From Helichrysum umbraculigerum (lineage: Eukaryota; Streptophyta; Magnoliopsida; Asterales; Asteraceae): a stretch of 64,000 bases of DNA. Position 1 is the stretch's first letter; each line of letters begins with the position of its first letter. Shown here piece after piece: positions 46,234 through 57,692 of the stretch. The position numbers and the translations under genes are program-made. The stretch spans positions 162,119,759-162,183,758 of the forward strand of contig CATIUR010000003.1 of assembly GCA_949592205.1 (NCBI GenBank). Reading direction: 5' to 3'. Under the pieces are notes generated by a model, which searched no databases, was not told the origin of the DNA, and worked only from the letters and a program-made list of their open reading frames with translations.

Positions 46234-46910
46234 CTTACAAACCGTATGTCAACATCACCTTCGACAAACAGGTTCTTAATATCTCCGTTGTTCAAAGCTA
46301 CAGGTACTCCTACCACCTGCAAATTATTAAAACTATTACAAATAAATATACCAATGTAACAGGTACCCAAAAACAATGTAACAGGTACCCAAAAATAACA
46401 ATGTACCCAAAAAGCCAAAAATATGTAACAGATACTCCTAAAAAATAACCTGCTGTATTATTCATTTTGAATGTCAACATTACCTTCGACAAACAGGTTC
46501 TTAATATCTCTGTTGTTCAAAGCTACATGTACTCCTACCACCTGCAAATTATTAAAACTATTACAAATAAATATACTGATAAAAGGGGTACATCTCGGGT
46601 TAAAACACATAAATTAACCCATGAATTATACAAATTATATTGAAACACAAATTACCCCTACAAATAATATGCAAATTATAAGGAAATGTGTATGTTTTGA
46701 CCCACTACTCAGCCCATCCCACTCATGTTCAAAGCTACAGGTACTCCTACCACCTGCAAATTATTAAACTATTACAAATAAATATACCGATAAAAGGGGT
46801 ACATCTCGGCTTATGGCATATTTATGTACCTTTGTAGAGCATTTTGCTTGATAAAGTCTCAGCAAGATGTGCAACATTTGTATCTGTTGTTACCCTTCGA
46901 CTTTATAAAC
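46234..46910 (-). pseudogene. Fragments of a PPi-dependent phosphofructokinase (PFP) gene, one exon present in three copies
   Basis: Minus-strand exon 46316-46234 follows a TTTGCAG acceptor, encodes VVGVPVALNNGDIKNLFVE and ends at a GTGCGC donor. This is the segment of plant PFP alpha-type subunits that reads VVGVPVTLNGDLKNQFVE (family memory). Near-copies of its start recur near 46545-46473 and 46757-46727. The preceding exon lies at ~46905-46830 (TDTNVAHLAET, then KCSTK in another frame) and ends at a GTACAT donor. It has lost register by one base. PFP interconverts fructose-6-phosphate and fructose-1,6-bisphosphate in the cytosol; these scraps cannot encode it. Confidence 0.72.
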
Positions 46911-47831
46911 ACAAAGCGGGATTAGTAGTTAAAAACAAACCTAAATAACAATGTACCCAAAAAACCAAAAAATGGTAACAGGTACTCCTAAAAAATAACA
47001 TGCTGTATTATTCATTTTGATGGTCTGTAATCAGGCTACTTGTGAATATATATCATGTTCTCTAAGGAAGTTAAAACCTGAAGTATCCGTACAAAAATCA
47101 TATATTGTGACGCGAACTTCATAGTACGGATTGGTACCTGCACAAACATTTATTTCGGAGCTTCAATGAACAGGACATGATGCCTTCCAATTAAAGTCAT
47201 CTAATTCATATATATTATATATATTTATAAGAACAAACATAAGCTATGAACTCAAGTTAAATAATAATTCATTACTATAATTTTTATATATAATCCCGCG
47301 AATTCGCGGGTTATAAATAGGTTTTTATGATAATTGATATCGTGAAATTAAATGTCTCTGTTATGTAGATGTAGTATATGTTACAGACTATTCCATGGCT
47401 GCCTTTCTGAAAATCTTTAAAAGGGAATCCTCAATTCTTCTTAGTTTTCAATGTCGGATATGTTTGTTTGACCTTAAAATTCAATATACATATGCTGTAA
47501 AATCTTCAGATATGTAACATAATAAACAACCCGACAGGCTTTCAATTTACTAACTACATAATCCAAAGTAGTCTGCAGCACCAAGAGGTTTATCACAGAG
47601 TTCCTCAAATTATCAATATGTACATCTGTTAGCACCCAAAGGTACTACCCATCACACATAATGAACAATTAATTAAGTATTCATATTGGAAGACATAAAA
47701 TGGTCAAATCATATTTTGATATATCCATTGTGACCCGTTACCCACCGTCATGACCCACCCATTTTGCCACCTCTACTCATGATACATTCAAATAAATTCA
47801 TGTACGATAAAAAAAGAACAGTTAATGTAGT
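46911..47831. other. Non-coding interval with a Helitron-like palindrome
   Basis: A possible minus-strand exon at ~47150-47090 sits between a TTTGTGCAG acceptor and a CTTCAG|GTTTTAAC donor but is unidentified. A perfect palindrome CCCGCGAATTCGCGGG (47295-47310) is followed by TTATAAATAG. The canonical Helitron terminus of this family would read TTATAAACTAGT, so this is probably a mutated Helitron 3' end. Confidence 0.5.
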
Positions 47832-48060
47832 TCACCTGCTCGGGAGTGTGTAGAGAACAAAATGATGAAGTGCTTTGACAAACCACTCAATTGAGCAAGG
47901 ACAGCAGCAAGAGCAATTGCAACCTATCTCTTCTGCAATTAGCTTTTCTGCAGCTGGAGTGAGGAACTCCACAAACTCCTGATGATCACCTATGAGTGTG
48001 GCTACAACTTGCTGAGCCAAAGACTTCAATACATCTTCCAGAGATGGAGGGTTTACAACT
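47832..48060 (-). pseudogene. Unidentified gene fragment (single exon-like frame)
   Basis: The minus-strand frame reads PPSLEDVLKSLAQQVVATL, GDHQEFVEFLTPAAEKLIAE and EIG, then turns Cys-rich. In the next frame the same DNA reads VAIALAAVLAQLSGLSK, which looks more like a continuing helical protein, so a one-base shift near 47925 is likely. It ends at a possible GTGAAC donor. I do not recognise the family. Its codon pattern and helical, Ala/Leu-rich content suggest a real former exon. Confidence 0.45.
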
Positions 48061-50239
48061 TAAAAATGCATCCCAAGTCCCTCTCAAACGATCGAATTAT
48101 TCTCCTCTCACTATGAGTGAACATCAAAATTTCTTCCATCCCTACACGTCCTATTCTACCATATTGGTGCACAAAAGTTTCAGGTTGATTGGTAATTCAT
48201 AGTGGATGGCCTGAAAAATGAAGTAGTATGCATCACAATAGCATCCAAAAAGTTCAGTGATTGCAATAGCAAGGGAAGAACCTCGAGCGATATATCAGCA
48301 GGGATATCCATACTCGGATGTCGATTATAAGGTAAACTTTTGTTACATATAGAAAGTAATGGATACAAAAGGTTAATGCCAAAATGGGTAACTCGCCAAA
48401 ATTAACTGATCCATTAGTTCAAATGGTACACATAGAAATCTCCAATTTCCCTTAGATTTATATTTCGGGATCAAGCTAATAAGAGGTTACTTTCTATACT
48501 TTCTAGTGATTGCTGTACTAAATACTAAAATTGATCAGTAGACAACAAGTTTAAAAAACTATCTTGATTTGAAATAAAACACGTACTCATTAGTCATCAC
48601 CAGCATATAGCTAGTATCCTCTAGCATATCTACAGCTCCCCAGAAACAGAAGAATCAAAAACCAAAAGCATTTGTACCCACCTTCTATAACCTGCCAACA
48701 CATAAATGCATATAAAAATGATCAATTATATGCAAGAAAATAACATTAGTAACAGATGCTCAACATGATTAGAATCCATTTAGCAATCTTAATAATACAT
48801 ATATCACTGAATCTGGAAAATCTGAAACATTCAATGGAACAAATGGTGGGCAGAACTCATTTAGGCGATTATTTGAAAAAATAGTTCAAAGAGAATATTA
48901 AAACTCAAATTAATAATCAAATGGTAATTAAAATATTGATAAATTCGAGTAAGAAATAGTATACTCCGTAATACTTTAAATTTAACAATTTAACAAAAAA
49001 TAATTAAAATCAAAACCAATTTCAAACACCCTCTTCTGGTCTATTCCCTATCATCGCTTCTTCATTCTTCTGAATTGAATCAAGTTGATAAAGAATAAAC
49101 ATGTACTCGCTTTAAGCTTCATATATATATATATATATCAGAGTGACTCTTGCTTGATACTTTACTAAGTCTATCCTGTAAAGAATGCCAAAGAGCGCGG
49201 TTGCACAATAAAAGAAGATCAGTGTCATTAGCTAGAAATTGTATAAGCTTAAGGAATATACAATTCTTATAAAATTCCATTGTTATCCAACAATCTTAAA
49301 GTAAGATATGAGGGATCGCTTGCACGGTTGAAATTTACGCACAATCGATTTGGTGCTTAAGTTTTCATCCCTGTTTAAGTCGATCCATATAGGTACACGA
49401 GTGGCACCACCGTCACCAGTTGGCTGCACGAACAAACATTACAAAGAACATTAACTCATACATATTAATAAATCAAGTTAATTACCTGACTACAAATTGA
49501 AGATATGGCTTCCATTAATTTATCAGATTTTACAAAATTGGATGAAACATTGGATGAAGGAGTTTGATCTTTCCAACCCTACATTCGACATTCTTTTTTA
49601 AGCATTCTATATTTCAGATTTCAATTTCAATTGAATATGGGTTTTCAATTGAATCCACTTGTGGTTGAATTTGTATATAAATTTTGAATTTTTGCAGGAA
49701 TTGATTTGGTAAGATATCGCAGGATTAATGAATTTTAATTTAATGTTGACCGGCCGTTCCTTTTTTTGTCGATGGGTTGTTACTAATTTAATTCAAATTC
49801 CAAAATGGGTGATGATAAATCCACCAGAGTTTTTGATAAATCCACAATTACAGTGCAGTATCAGTTTGTACAATACAAACTTTCAATGCGTAAATATGGT
49901 GGATCTATCAAAAAATTTGGTGAAAATATCACCACCCTTCCAAAATATGTGGAGGATTTGAAAAAATCGTGATTTTTATTTATTTCAAAATTTTAAATTT
50001 TGAATTTAGAAATATGTGGATAATGTTGAAAATTCAAAATTTAAATTTACCACCTGAAATTTCGCAACCGACCAGTTTAGAAGGGTTAATATAGTAAAAT
50101 TAAGGATCAAAAACTGACATATTACGTAAACAATCCTGATAATTTTAATCAGCAGTTTAGATTTATTTAACTAACTCAATTAACGGGTAGGATTAAGTCA
50201 AGGTAGTCTAAAGTCAAACAGTTTACGTAATTAACCTCA
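48061..50239. other. 2.2 kb without a recognisable gene
   Basis: AT-rich. A TA microsatellite lies at ~49121-49138. A minus-strand frame near 49424-49330 (GDGGATRVPIWIDLNRDENL) directly follows a CGTGCAG acceptor-like site and could be another exon scrap, but nothing supports it further. Self-complementary AATTTTGAATTT tracts occur around 49680-50045. Confidence 0.35.
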
Positions 50240-50965
50240 TCCAATAATAATAAAAGGAGATTTTTTTTAAATAGATATTAGATTTTATCTACTCCTAACA
50301 AAAAATTCGATTATATCTCCAACTTGATACAATAAGAAATACAAAATATAATTATTTGAATAAAGATGTGTTTTTGCAATATGTTGTCAAGATGATATAT
50401 TTTTCATTATTTATATAAACATATATATTGAAATTAGTCAATATATATGTGTGCGCATTGATAGAGAAACAAAGAGTAAGTTATCACCCTTTTTGTAGCA
50501 TGTATTACATTTTAATATTTGTGTGGTTTCCAATTATGATATCATAATTTTTTGTTTCAAAAGATTATATGTAAATAAAAGTTTTGAAATTTAAAATCTA
50601 TTAAATAGTCACACTAATTGTTGATATAAATACGGAGTAGATTATATATCCAAAAAAATAGGGAACACAAGCTAATTTGAATTTTGATTATTTGACTAAG
50701 TATTTATGTTATTAATTAAAGACAAAATAATTAGTTAACTAATGTAAATTGAGGGCATTATAGACTTTTATTACAAAGCCTAATTGCTATTTACGTATAC
50801 AAAAATCAGAATTAAAGATCAAGGGCTCTAACTATAAATACTAATACATTTAAAGGCTAGGATTAGTTTATTAAGATTTAATTAAGGGAAGTTTACATAT
50901 TTAAAACTCTCTTTTAATTATTAAGAGAGATTGTTGTAATTAGGTTTAATAGATAGCTTGATAAG

Positions 50966-52845
50966 TGTAACATCCTCAAAAGTGGCCTAGTCGAAATACG
51001 GTATTTCCCTTAATTTTATTTGCTATTTAAATTGTATTTTTAAATACTTGGTATTTCGATAGCTAAATTAATAGGTCAATTGGTCAATTGGCTTATTGTG
51101 ATAAATGAAATATTAATTGTTTTAAATTTATTTAGTTGATGGTATAATAAAAGTATTTTAACTATTGAGCATTTTTAGGTTCCAGACAATAGATTTAGGA
51201 CGGGTATAATTTATACCCAAAATGGGCTGAGTCATAGGTGTAGTCGACACCTGTGTTATCATTTTGACAACACCTCATTTCACCTCCTGACTTTCACTTT
51301 GATAGTGAAGAAATTCACATAATCTCTCAAACAAATCTTGCAATCTGATTTCTTAAATTCAAGGCTGTGATTGAGAATACAACTTGTTCTTCATCTTCAT
51401 TGCATCATCTTCTTCCTGATTATCATCTCCATTGTAAGCATTTTACCTATTTTCATATTCATGCTTGAATTAGTTGAATTAGGGAAAACTAATGTTGAAA
51501 TAGTGTTAGTTTAGATTTAAATGTGTTTGTGTGATGATTACAAACTGATTTCATGTCCATTTCAACGAATCAAATAAGTGTTCATGTATTAAAATGAGTG
51601 AAGTTGGGTTTTGGTTGAAATTTGGTTGAAATCATGTTGCTATGTGTATTTTGATCCCAAGATGATTTTGTACGTATGAACGCGATCCAGTCCCTATAAT
51701 ACGGATCGCGTTAGCTAGTGTTAAATTGGATCAACGGATTTTGTTCCTTGGAACGCGATCCAGCTCCTTTTCCCGGATCGCGTTTGCAAGTGTATTTTGG
51801 CAACAGAATATTTTGGTGTTAAGGAACGCGATCCAGCCACACCTTATCAGGATCGCGTTTGTCAGTTTTACTTTGACGAATTTGACAACTTGTGACTTGT
51901 GTGCTTATGTTATTTAACGAGTATTGAAAATATAGTATGAGCATTATACGACATTAATTATGTGAATGTTATATTATAAATTCTAAACATTAGAGGCTAA
52001 CTCGGGTTTTGATCGTGTTCTCAGATAACCAGAAGACTCAATAAGATAAGATCTTTGAGTGGAGACTACAGTCGACAAGGGTGAGTGAATCTTGGACTGT
52101 TAGTTTAATTTGGTTGTAACAATATGGTTACAACGGGTAAACGTGAATTTACTGTTTTCATTGTTAAGTTAATAATTTGCCATGATGGCTTTATTTAGCT
52201 TGATTATTGGTGTCCTTGATTGCCTTGATGGTTGTGGACTATATGAATGTCGGGGGTCAACGTGTGTTGGGTTTGAGTACTATTACTTTGGACATCATAA
52301 GTACCTTGTACATGTGTTGTTCACTGAAATTATGTTGTAAGTAGTAATAGTACCAAACTATCGGTTTAGCCACTGATTGGCCTTCAGTTGGTTTAAGTGT
52401 TACTTGGGGAACCACCGCGGCATGAGGGTACTCCAAGGACCACCGATCCTTCATGATTAACTGTTACTATGCTTTGCTGTATTCAATTGTTAAGCTAAGT
52501 TAGGTGATAGTTTGAGATTTATTCACTTAGCTTCGTGCTAACCCCTCATTACTTCTTGCAGGTTTACTTTGGTATGTGGGTGGGCAAGAAGTACAATAAG
52601 AATGGAATGTTTGACAAGCTCACTCTGTTTTGTTACTGTGTCAATGTTATGACATTAAGTTTTGGACTTCTATAACACTAAACTTATCGTGTGTAATGTC
52701 TAGGATGATCTAGTTTAAAGACTGTATGTATTTGAATTGCCATTTTGAAATGTAAATATGCAATTCAATGGTTTGTATCTAAACTTGCGCTTCCTTTAAA
52801 AAAAAAAAAAAAAAAAATCCTTGTATTTTCGAGTAGGGTGTTTCA
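50966..52845 (+). repeat. 5' LTR of the complete Tekay element
   Basis: Starts TGTAACATCCTCAAAAG, ends GAGTAGGGTGTTTCA. It contains three hairpin repeats (51679-51859) and an A20 tract near its 3' end. The identical short frames in both LTRs are not genes. Confidence 0.97.
51679..51859 (+). repeat. Three regularly spaced hairpins AACGCGATCC...GGATCGCGTT in the LTR
   Basis: 10-bp perfect inverted arms with 13-15 base loops at 51679-51712, 51752-51784 and 51825-51859, about 73 bp apart. The same array recurs in the 3' LTR at about 58406-58586. Confidence 0.95.
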
Positions 52846-52848
52846 AAT

Positions 52849-52860
52849 TGGTATCAGAGC
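52849..52860 (+). promoter_or_regulatory. Primer binding site, initiator tRNA-Met
   Basis: TGGTATCAGAGC begins three bases after the 5' LTR end, the standard minus-strand priming site. Confidence 0.95.
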
Positions 52861-52997
52861 AAAGGTTTGGGTGAATTGAACATGGGTTAATTGTTCAATC
52901 CCAAATCTATTTGTGTTAGTCAAACATTCCGGGGAAGGGGATTGAGCTAGTGAATTTGATTTGGTTAGTATTGCTATGTACTAACAATTAATGGGTT

Positions 52998-55900
52998 ATG
53001 AGATGTGTTGTGATACAGGATATGGCAGAAAATAACGCTCCGACCAGTACCCCGATCAATGCTTCTGGAGCAAGAGACTCTCCTCCTGAAATTCAGTCTC
53101 AAAGTCAAGGTCAGCCTAGTACTACACTCCCTGCAAATGAATTGAGCCGTGATGAGTACACTTTGTATTTAGAGGATGAATTAAACAAATATAAGGAATT
53201 ATATGAGCAACAAGCTAAAACATCCAGGCAGATTCCGGTTGTTAGTACGATTACACCTCCGTTGGTGACATCACAGTTTTCTATGCCACCGCCTATTTAC
53301 TACCAGACATCAGCTCCTTTTACTTCTTCAGGACCTTCAGGATTTCAGTTTCCGGTATTTCCTCCTCCATCTCAGCAAAAATTATGTTCGTTTAAAACCT
53401 TTAAGTCTAGTGGACCTTCAGATTTCTTTGGGAGTACGAATCCTTCTGTGACCATGGATTGGTTAAGGGATGTCGAAAGAAAATTTGAGGTTTACCGATG
53501 TGAGGATGAGATCAAGGTAACTTATGCAGTGCAACTTTTAAAGGGTCCGGCAATGGGATGGTGGGATTCTATCACATCTCATTTAACACCTCAGCAAAAA
53601 GCTTCCATTACATGGTCTGATTTCCATAATGAGGTTTGTAAGAAATATTGCTCCGGGTATGACATGACTCGCATTAGGCGTGAATTCTTGGATATGCAAT
53701 TGACTGATAGTATGACTATGGAGGACCTTATCTCCCAGTTTACCGATAAATTGAGATTTGTACATCAATGGGTACCGGATGAAAGGACAAAGATTGACCA
53801 TTTTGTTGGAATGTTACCCCATAATTATCGGACTACTGTGAGACTTGCAGGTGATCTTAACCAAGCTTTTGATTTGGCTCGTTCTGTAGACGGTGATATT
53901 CGAGCTCATGGTTTAGAGATTAAAGACAAGTCCCCAATGAAACCCAAAGGTGAATCTACTTCAGGTCAGGGGAAGAAGAAATGGCAAGGTAATAACAATA
54001 ACCGAAAACCGAATGTTGTTGGTGGTTCAGTGGATAGATCAAATTGGTGCCAGAATTGTAAGTCTAGGCACACGGGACATTGTACACCTCAGACTGCTAG
54101 GTGTATTAAGTGTGGTCAGTTCGGTCACGACATCAAGGATTGTCCTTTTCCTAAGCCAGTGTGTTGGAATTGTCGCAAGGAAGGGCATCGTTCTAGTGCG
54201 TGTACAGAGGCAGGGAAGCAAAAATCGGGCACTGTCGGAGGGTCATCATCATCTGCTGGCCAGAAAAGAAAGAATCCTCCAGTTCCAACTGGTCGGGCTT
54301 TTAGAATGACCGTGGATGAAGCGGTAGTAGCCGAGGACGTCATAACTGGTACTTTCCTTATTAATTCAGTACCGGCATGCGCCTTATTTGATTCGGGGGC
54401 AAATTGTTCCTTTATGTCCTTGGTATTCTGTGATAGACTTAAATTGACACCTACATGTATTCCAAAACCTATTGAGGTCGAGGTAGCGGATGGAAAGTTA
54501 GTTTCGGTTACCACATCGGTTACTGGAGCTAGTATTTCGATTGAGGGTCATAGTTTCCCTGTTTCTTTTCTATTGATGCCTATTCATGGGTTTGATGTTG
54601 TGTTAGGCATGGATTGGTTGAGTCGTAATAAAGCCAATATAGATTGTCATAAGAAGCTAATAAAAATCCCAATCTCAGACGAGTCATATGTCGTGGCTCG
54701 AGGGGAAAGGGAGAGGGGTAGTATACCTTTAATCTCTATGATGAAAGCTAGAAAATCTCTAGCTAAAGGGTGTGATTCTTATTTAGCCTATGTTGTCGAT
54801 GCTAAGCTAGAAAAGAAAGCCATTAGTAATGTCCGAGTTGTTTCTGAGTATTCGGATGTTTTCCCTGATGAATTGCCTGGTTTACCTCCGGTTAGAGAAG
54901 TAGAATACAAAATTGAGTTAATTCCTGGTTCTACTCCGGTAGCTAAGGCACCTTATAGATTAGCTCCCTCCGAAATTCGTGAAATGATGAATCAAATTCA
55001 GGAGTTATTGGATAAGGGTTTTGTTAGACCCAGTTCTTCTCCTTGGGGTGCTCCTGTGTTATTTGTTAAAAAGAAGGATGGCACTTTTCGAATGTGTATT
55101 GATTATAGAGAGTTGAATAAGAGGACCGTAAAGAATAAGTATCCTTTGCCCCGAATAGATGAATTGTTTGATCAATTGCAAGGGTCTTCGTTTTTCTCTA
55201 AGATTGACTTGAGATCGGGTTATCACCAAGTCCGGGTTTGTGGGGAGGATATCCCTAAAACAGCTTTTCGCACTCGCTATGGTCATTATGAATTCCTTGT
55301 TATGCCTTTTGGGTTGACTAATGCTCCAGCAATTTTCATGGATTTGATGAACAGGGTTTGTAGGCCTTTTCTTGATAAATTTGTCATTGTATTCATTGAT
55401 GATATTTTAGTTTATTCTAAATCTGAATCTGATCATGAAGTACATTTGCGATTAGTTCTTGACACCTTGAGAAAAGAGAAATTGTATGCTAAGTTTTCAA
55501 AATGTGAATTTTGGCTTCGTGAAGTTCAATTTTTGGGGCACATCATTTGTGAAAATGGGGTTAAAGTGGATCCATCTAAAATTGAGGCTGTCATGAATTG
55601 GCAATCGCCTAAATCTCCGTCAGAAATCAAGAGTTTTCTGGGTTTGGCAGGCTATTACAGAAAATTTATTAAAGATTTCTCCAAGATTGCAGGTTCTTTA
55701 ACTAAATTAACTCGTAAGAATGTGAAATTTCTGTGGGGTGATCAACAGGAATCGGCTTTTCAGACTTTGAAACAATTGTTGTGTCAGGCTCCTGTTTTAG
55801 CCTTACCTGACGGATCCGAGGATTTTATTGTATATTGTGATGCTTCACATGCGGGTTTAGGTTGTGTTTTAATGCAACGAGACCGTGTTATTGCCTATGC

Positions 55901-57680
55901 TTCCCGTCAGCTGAAACCTCATGAGATTAACTATCCTACCCATGACTTGGAACTTGCAGCTGTGGTTTTTGCCTTAAAGATTTGGAGACATTACCTGTAT
56001 GGAACCAAATGCGTTATTTGTACGGACCACAAGAGCCTTCAGTATATGTTTACTCAAAAAGAACTTAACATGAGGCAAAGACGATGGTTAGAGTTGATTA
56101 AGGATTATGATTGCGAGATTCGATACCATCCGGGTAAGGCAAATGTGGTGGCGGATGCGCTTAGCCGAAAGGGTAAATCTGAAAGGGTTTGTTTAATGCG
56201 TATGGAAATTTCCTCAGACTTGATTAATCAATTGAAATTGGCACAAATGGAGGCATTATTGGATCATAACTTAAAATCCGAAGTTATGCTTAAAAGAAAA
56301 GACTTATTGGTCGAGGATTCTCGTGGATTGAAATTGTTTCAGTCTCGTATTTGGGTTCCTTTCATTGGTGGTCTTCGAGATGTAATCTTGTTGGAAGCTC
56401 ACAAGTCTAGATTGTCGATTCATCCCGGAAGCACCAAAATGTATCATGATTTAAAACCATTGTATTGGTGGCCTACTTTGAAGTTGGATGTCGCTCGAAT
56501 TGTTGAATCTTGCCATATTTGCTCTCAAGTAAAGACCGAGCATCAAAAACCGTATGGAGCTTTGAAGCAACTAGAGATTCCCGAGTGGAAATGGGAACAT
56601 ATTACCATGGATTTTGTGACCAAATTACCTCGAACTGTTAAAGGTAATGATATGATTTGGGTAATTGTGGATAGATTGACCAAGAGTGCTCATTTTCTTG
56701 CCACTTGTGAGACGGCATCATTAAGTAAATTGGCGCAATTGTACATTAATGAAGTGGTTATTAGACATGGGATTCCGTTGTCGATTGTTTCAGACAGAGA
56801 TTCTCGATTTGTGTCGGGTTTTTGGCAGAATTTACAGCGTGAATTGGGTTCTAGGGTCAACTTGAGCACGGCTTATCATCCTCAGACGGATGGTCAGTCG
56901 GAACGCACCATTCAAACCTTGGAGGACATGTTGCGGGCATGTGTACTAGAATTTGGTGGGTCGTGGGATTCCCATTTACCATTAGTCGAGTTTGCCTATA
57001 ATAACTCTTTCCATTCTAGTATAGGCATGCCACCCTACGAAATGTTGTATGGTCGTAGGTGTAGGACACCCACTTGTTGGTTAGAGGCGGGTGAAAAGCA
57101 GTTTGCGGGTCCTGACATAGTCCAAATTACAGCCGATAAGGTAGCTATTGCCCGAGATAGATTGAAAGCTGCCCGTGATAGGCAGAAACAGTATGCTGAC
57201 CCACGTTATCGACCAGTTTCGTTTGTAGAAGGCGAGTTGGTTTATTTGAAAGTTTCACCTTGGAAGGGTGTTATCAGGTTTGGAAAACGGGGTAAACTAG
57301 CTCCTAGATACATTGGACCGTTTAAAATTCGACATGTTGTCAATGATCAAACGGTGTCGTTAGATCTTCCTCCTGAATTGTCGGGTATTCATAATACTTT
57401 CAATGTGTGCTATTTAAGAAAATGCAATGTGGAGGACCAATCCCAAGTTCTTCCATTGCAAGATTTGCGTGTTGACCTAAGTCAAAGACTTGTAGAAGAA
57501 CCCGTAGAGCTTTTGGATCGTAAGGTGACTAAACTTCGAAAGAAGGAAATCCCTATGGTATTGGTTAAGTGGAATCATAGTTTGGGTCCGAATCTTACTT
57601 GGGAGACCGAGTCTAGCATGAGGACGCGCTATCCCAATCTTTTTGAGCGTGGCGAGATTTCGGGAACGAAATCTTCTTAA
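52998..57680 (+). CDS. Intact Tekay Gag-Pol polyprotein, 1560 residues
   Basis: A single open frame from ATG 52998 (an alternative ATG lies eight codons on, at MAENNAPTS). Approximate order: Gag core ~150-300 (LKGPAMGWWDSI); knuckles CIKCGQFGHDIKDC (~369) and CWNCRKEGHRSSAC (~391); protease DSGANCSF (~465); reverse transcriptase FRMCIDYRELNK (~697) with catalytic FIDDILVYS (~800); RNase H YCDASHAGLGCVL (~946); integrase zinc site H-H-C-C (~1134-1175) and DDE core with MDFVTKLP (~1204), SDRDSRF (~1265) and SERTIQTLED (~1300); and a C-terminal chromodomain-like segment (VLVKWNHSLGPNLTWE, ~1520-1545), which in relatives targets heterochromatin. All catalytic residues I can check are present and there is no stop, so it could support its own movement and that of dead relatives. 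Confidence 0.97.
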   Translation: MRCVVIQDMAENNAPTSTPINASGARDSPPEIQSQSQGQPSTTLPANELSRDEYTLYLEDELNKYKELYEQQAKTSRQIPVVSTITPPLVTSQFSMPPPIYYQTSAPFTSSGPSGFQFPVFPPPSQQKLCSFKTFKSSGPSDFFGSTNPSVTMDWLRDVERKFEVYRCEDEIKVTYAVQLLKGPAMGWWDSITSHLTPQQKASITWSDFHNEVCKKYCSGYDMTRIRREFLDMQLTDSMTMEDLISQFTDKLRFVHQWVPDERTKIDHFVGMLPHNYRTTVRLAGDLNQAFDLARSVDGDIRAHGLEIKDKSPMKPKGESTSGQGKKKWQGNNNNRKPNVVGGSVDRSNWCQNCKSRHTGHCTPQTARCIKCGQFGHDIKDCPFPKPVCWNCRKEGHRSSACTEAGKQKSGTVGGSSSSAGQKRKNPPVPTGRAFRMTVDEAVVAEDVITGTFLINSVPACALFDSGANCSFMSLVFCDRLKLTPTCIPKPIEVEVADGKLVSVTTSVTGASISIEGHSFPVSFLLMPIHGFDVVLGMDWLSRNKANIDCHKKLIKIPISDESYVVARGERERGSIPLISMMKARKSLAKGCDSYLAYVVDAKLEKKAISNVRVVSEYSDVFPDELPGLPPVREVEYKIELIPGSTPVAKAPYRLAPSEIREMMNQIQELLDKGFVRPSSSPWGAPVLFVKKKDGTFRMCIDYRELNKRTVKNKYPLPRIDELFDQLQGSSFFSKIDLRSGYHQVRVCGEDIPKTAFRTRYGHYEFLVMPFGLTNAPAIFMDLMNRVCRPFLDKFVIVFIDDILVYSKSESDHEVHLRLVLDTLRKEKLYAKFSKCEFWLREVQFLGHIICENGVKVDPSKIEAVMNWQSPKSPSEIKSFLGLAGYYRKFIKDFSKIAGSLTKLTRKNVKFLWGDQQESAFQTLKQLLCQAPVLALPDGSEDFIVYCDASHAGLGCVLMQRDRVIAYASRQLKPHEINYPTHDLELAAVVFALKIWRHYLYGTKCVICTDHKSLQYMFTQKELNMRQRRWLELIKDYDCEIRYHPGKANVVADALSRKGKSERVCLMRMEISSDLINQLKLAQMEALLDHNLKSEVMLKRKDLLVEDSRGLKLFQSRIWVPFIGGLRDVILLEAHKSRLSIHPGSTKMYHDLKPLYWWPTLKLDVARIVESCHICSQVKTEHQKPYGALKQLEIPEWKWEHITMDFVTKLPRTVKGNDMIWVIVDRLTKSAHFLATCETASLSKLAQLYINEVVIRHGIPLSIVSDRDSRFVSGFWQNLQRELGSRVNLSTAYHPQTDGQSERTIQTLEDMLRACVLEFGGSWDSHLPLVEFAYNNSFHSSIGMPPYEMLYGRRCRTPTCWLEAGEKQFAGPDIVQITADKVAIARDRLKAARDRQKQYADPRYRPVSFVEGELVYLKVSPWKGVIRFGKRGKLAPRYIGPFKIRHVVNDQTVSLDLPPELSGIHNTFNVCYLRKCNVEDQSQVLPLQDLRVDLSQRLVEEPVELLDRKVTKLRKKEIPMVLVKWNHSLGPNLTWETESSMRTRYPNLFERGEISGTKSS

Positions 57681-57690
57681 GGAGGGAAGA
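57679..57690 (+). promoter_or_regulatory. Polypurine tract of the complete Tekay element
   Basis: AAGGAGGGAAGA directly follows the polyprotein stop and lies two bases before the 3' LTR, the expected plus-strand primer. Confidence 0.92.
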
Positions 57691-57692
57691 TT

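Noticed and set aside
49330..49424. Possible exon GDGGATRVPIWIDLNRDENL
   Set aside because: Only one acceptor-like site supports it; there is no donor, no neighbours and no recognised family.
51726..51917. 63-residue frame present in two identical copies (also 58453-58644)
   Set aside because: Duplicated because it lies in both LTRs. It spans the hairpin array and resembles no protein.
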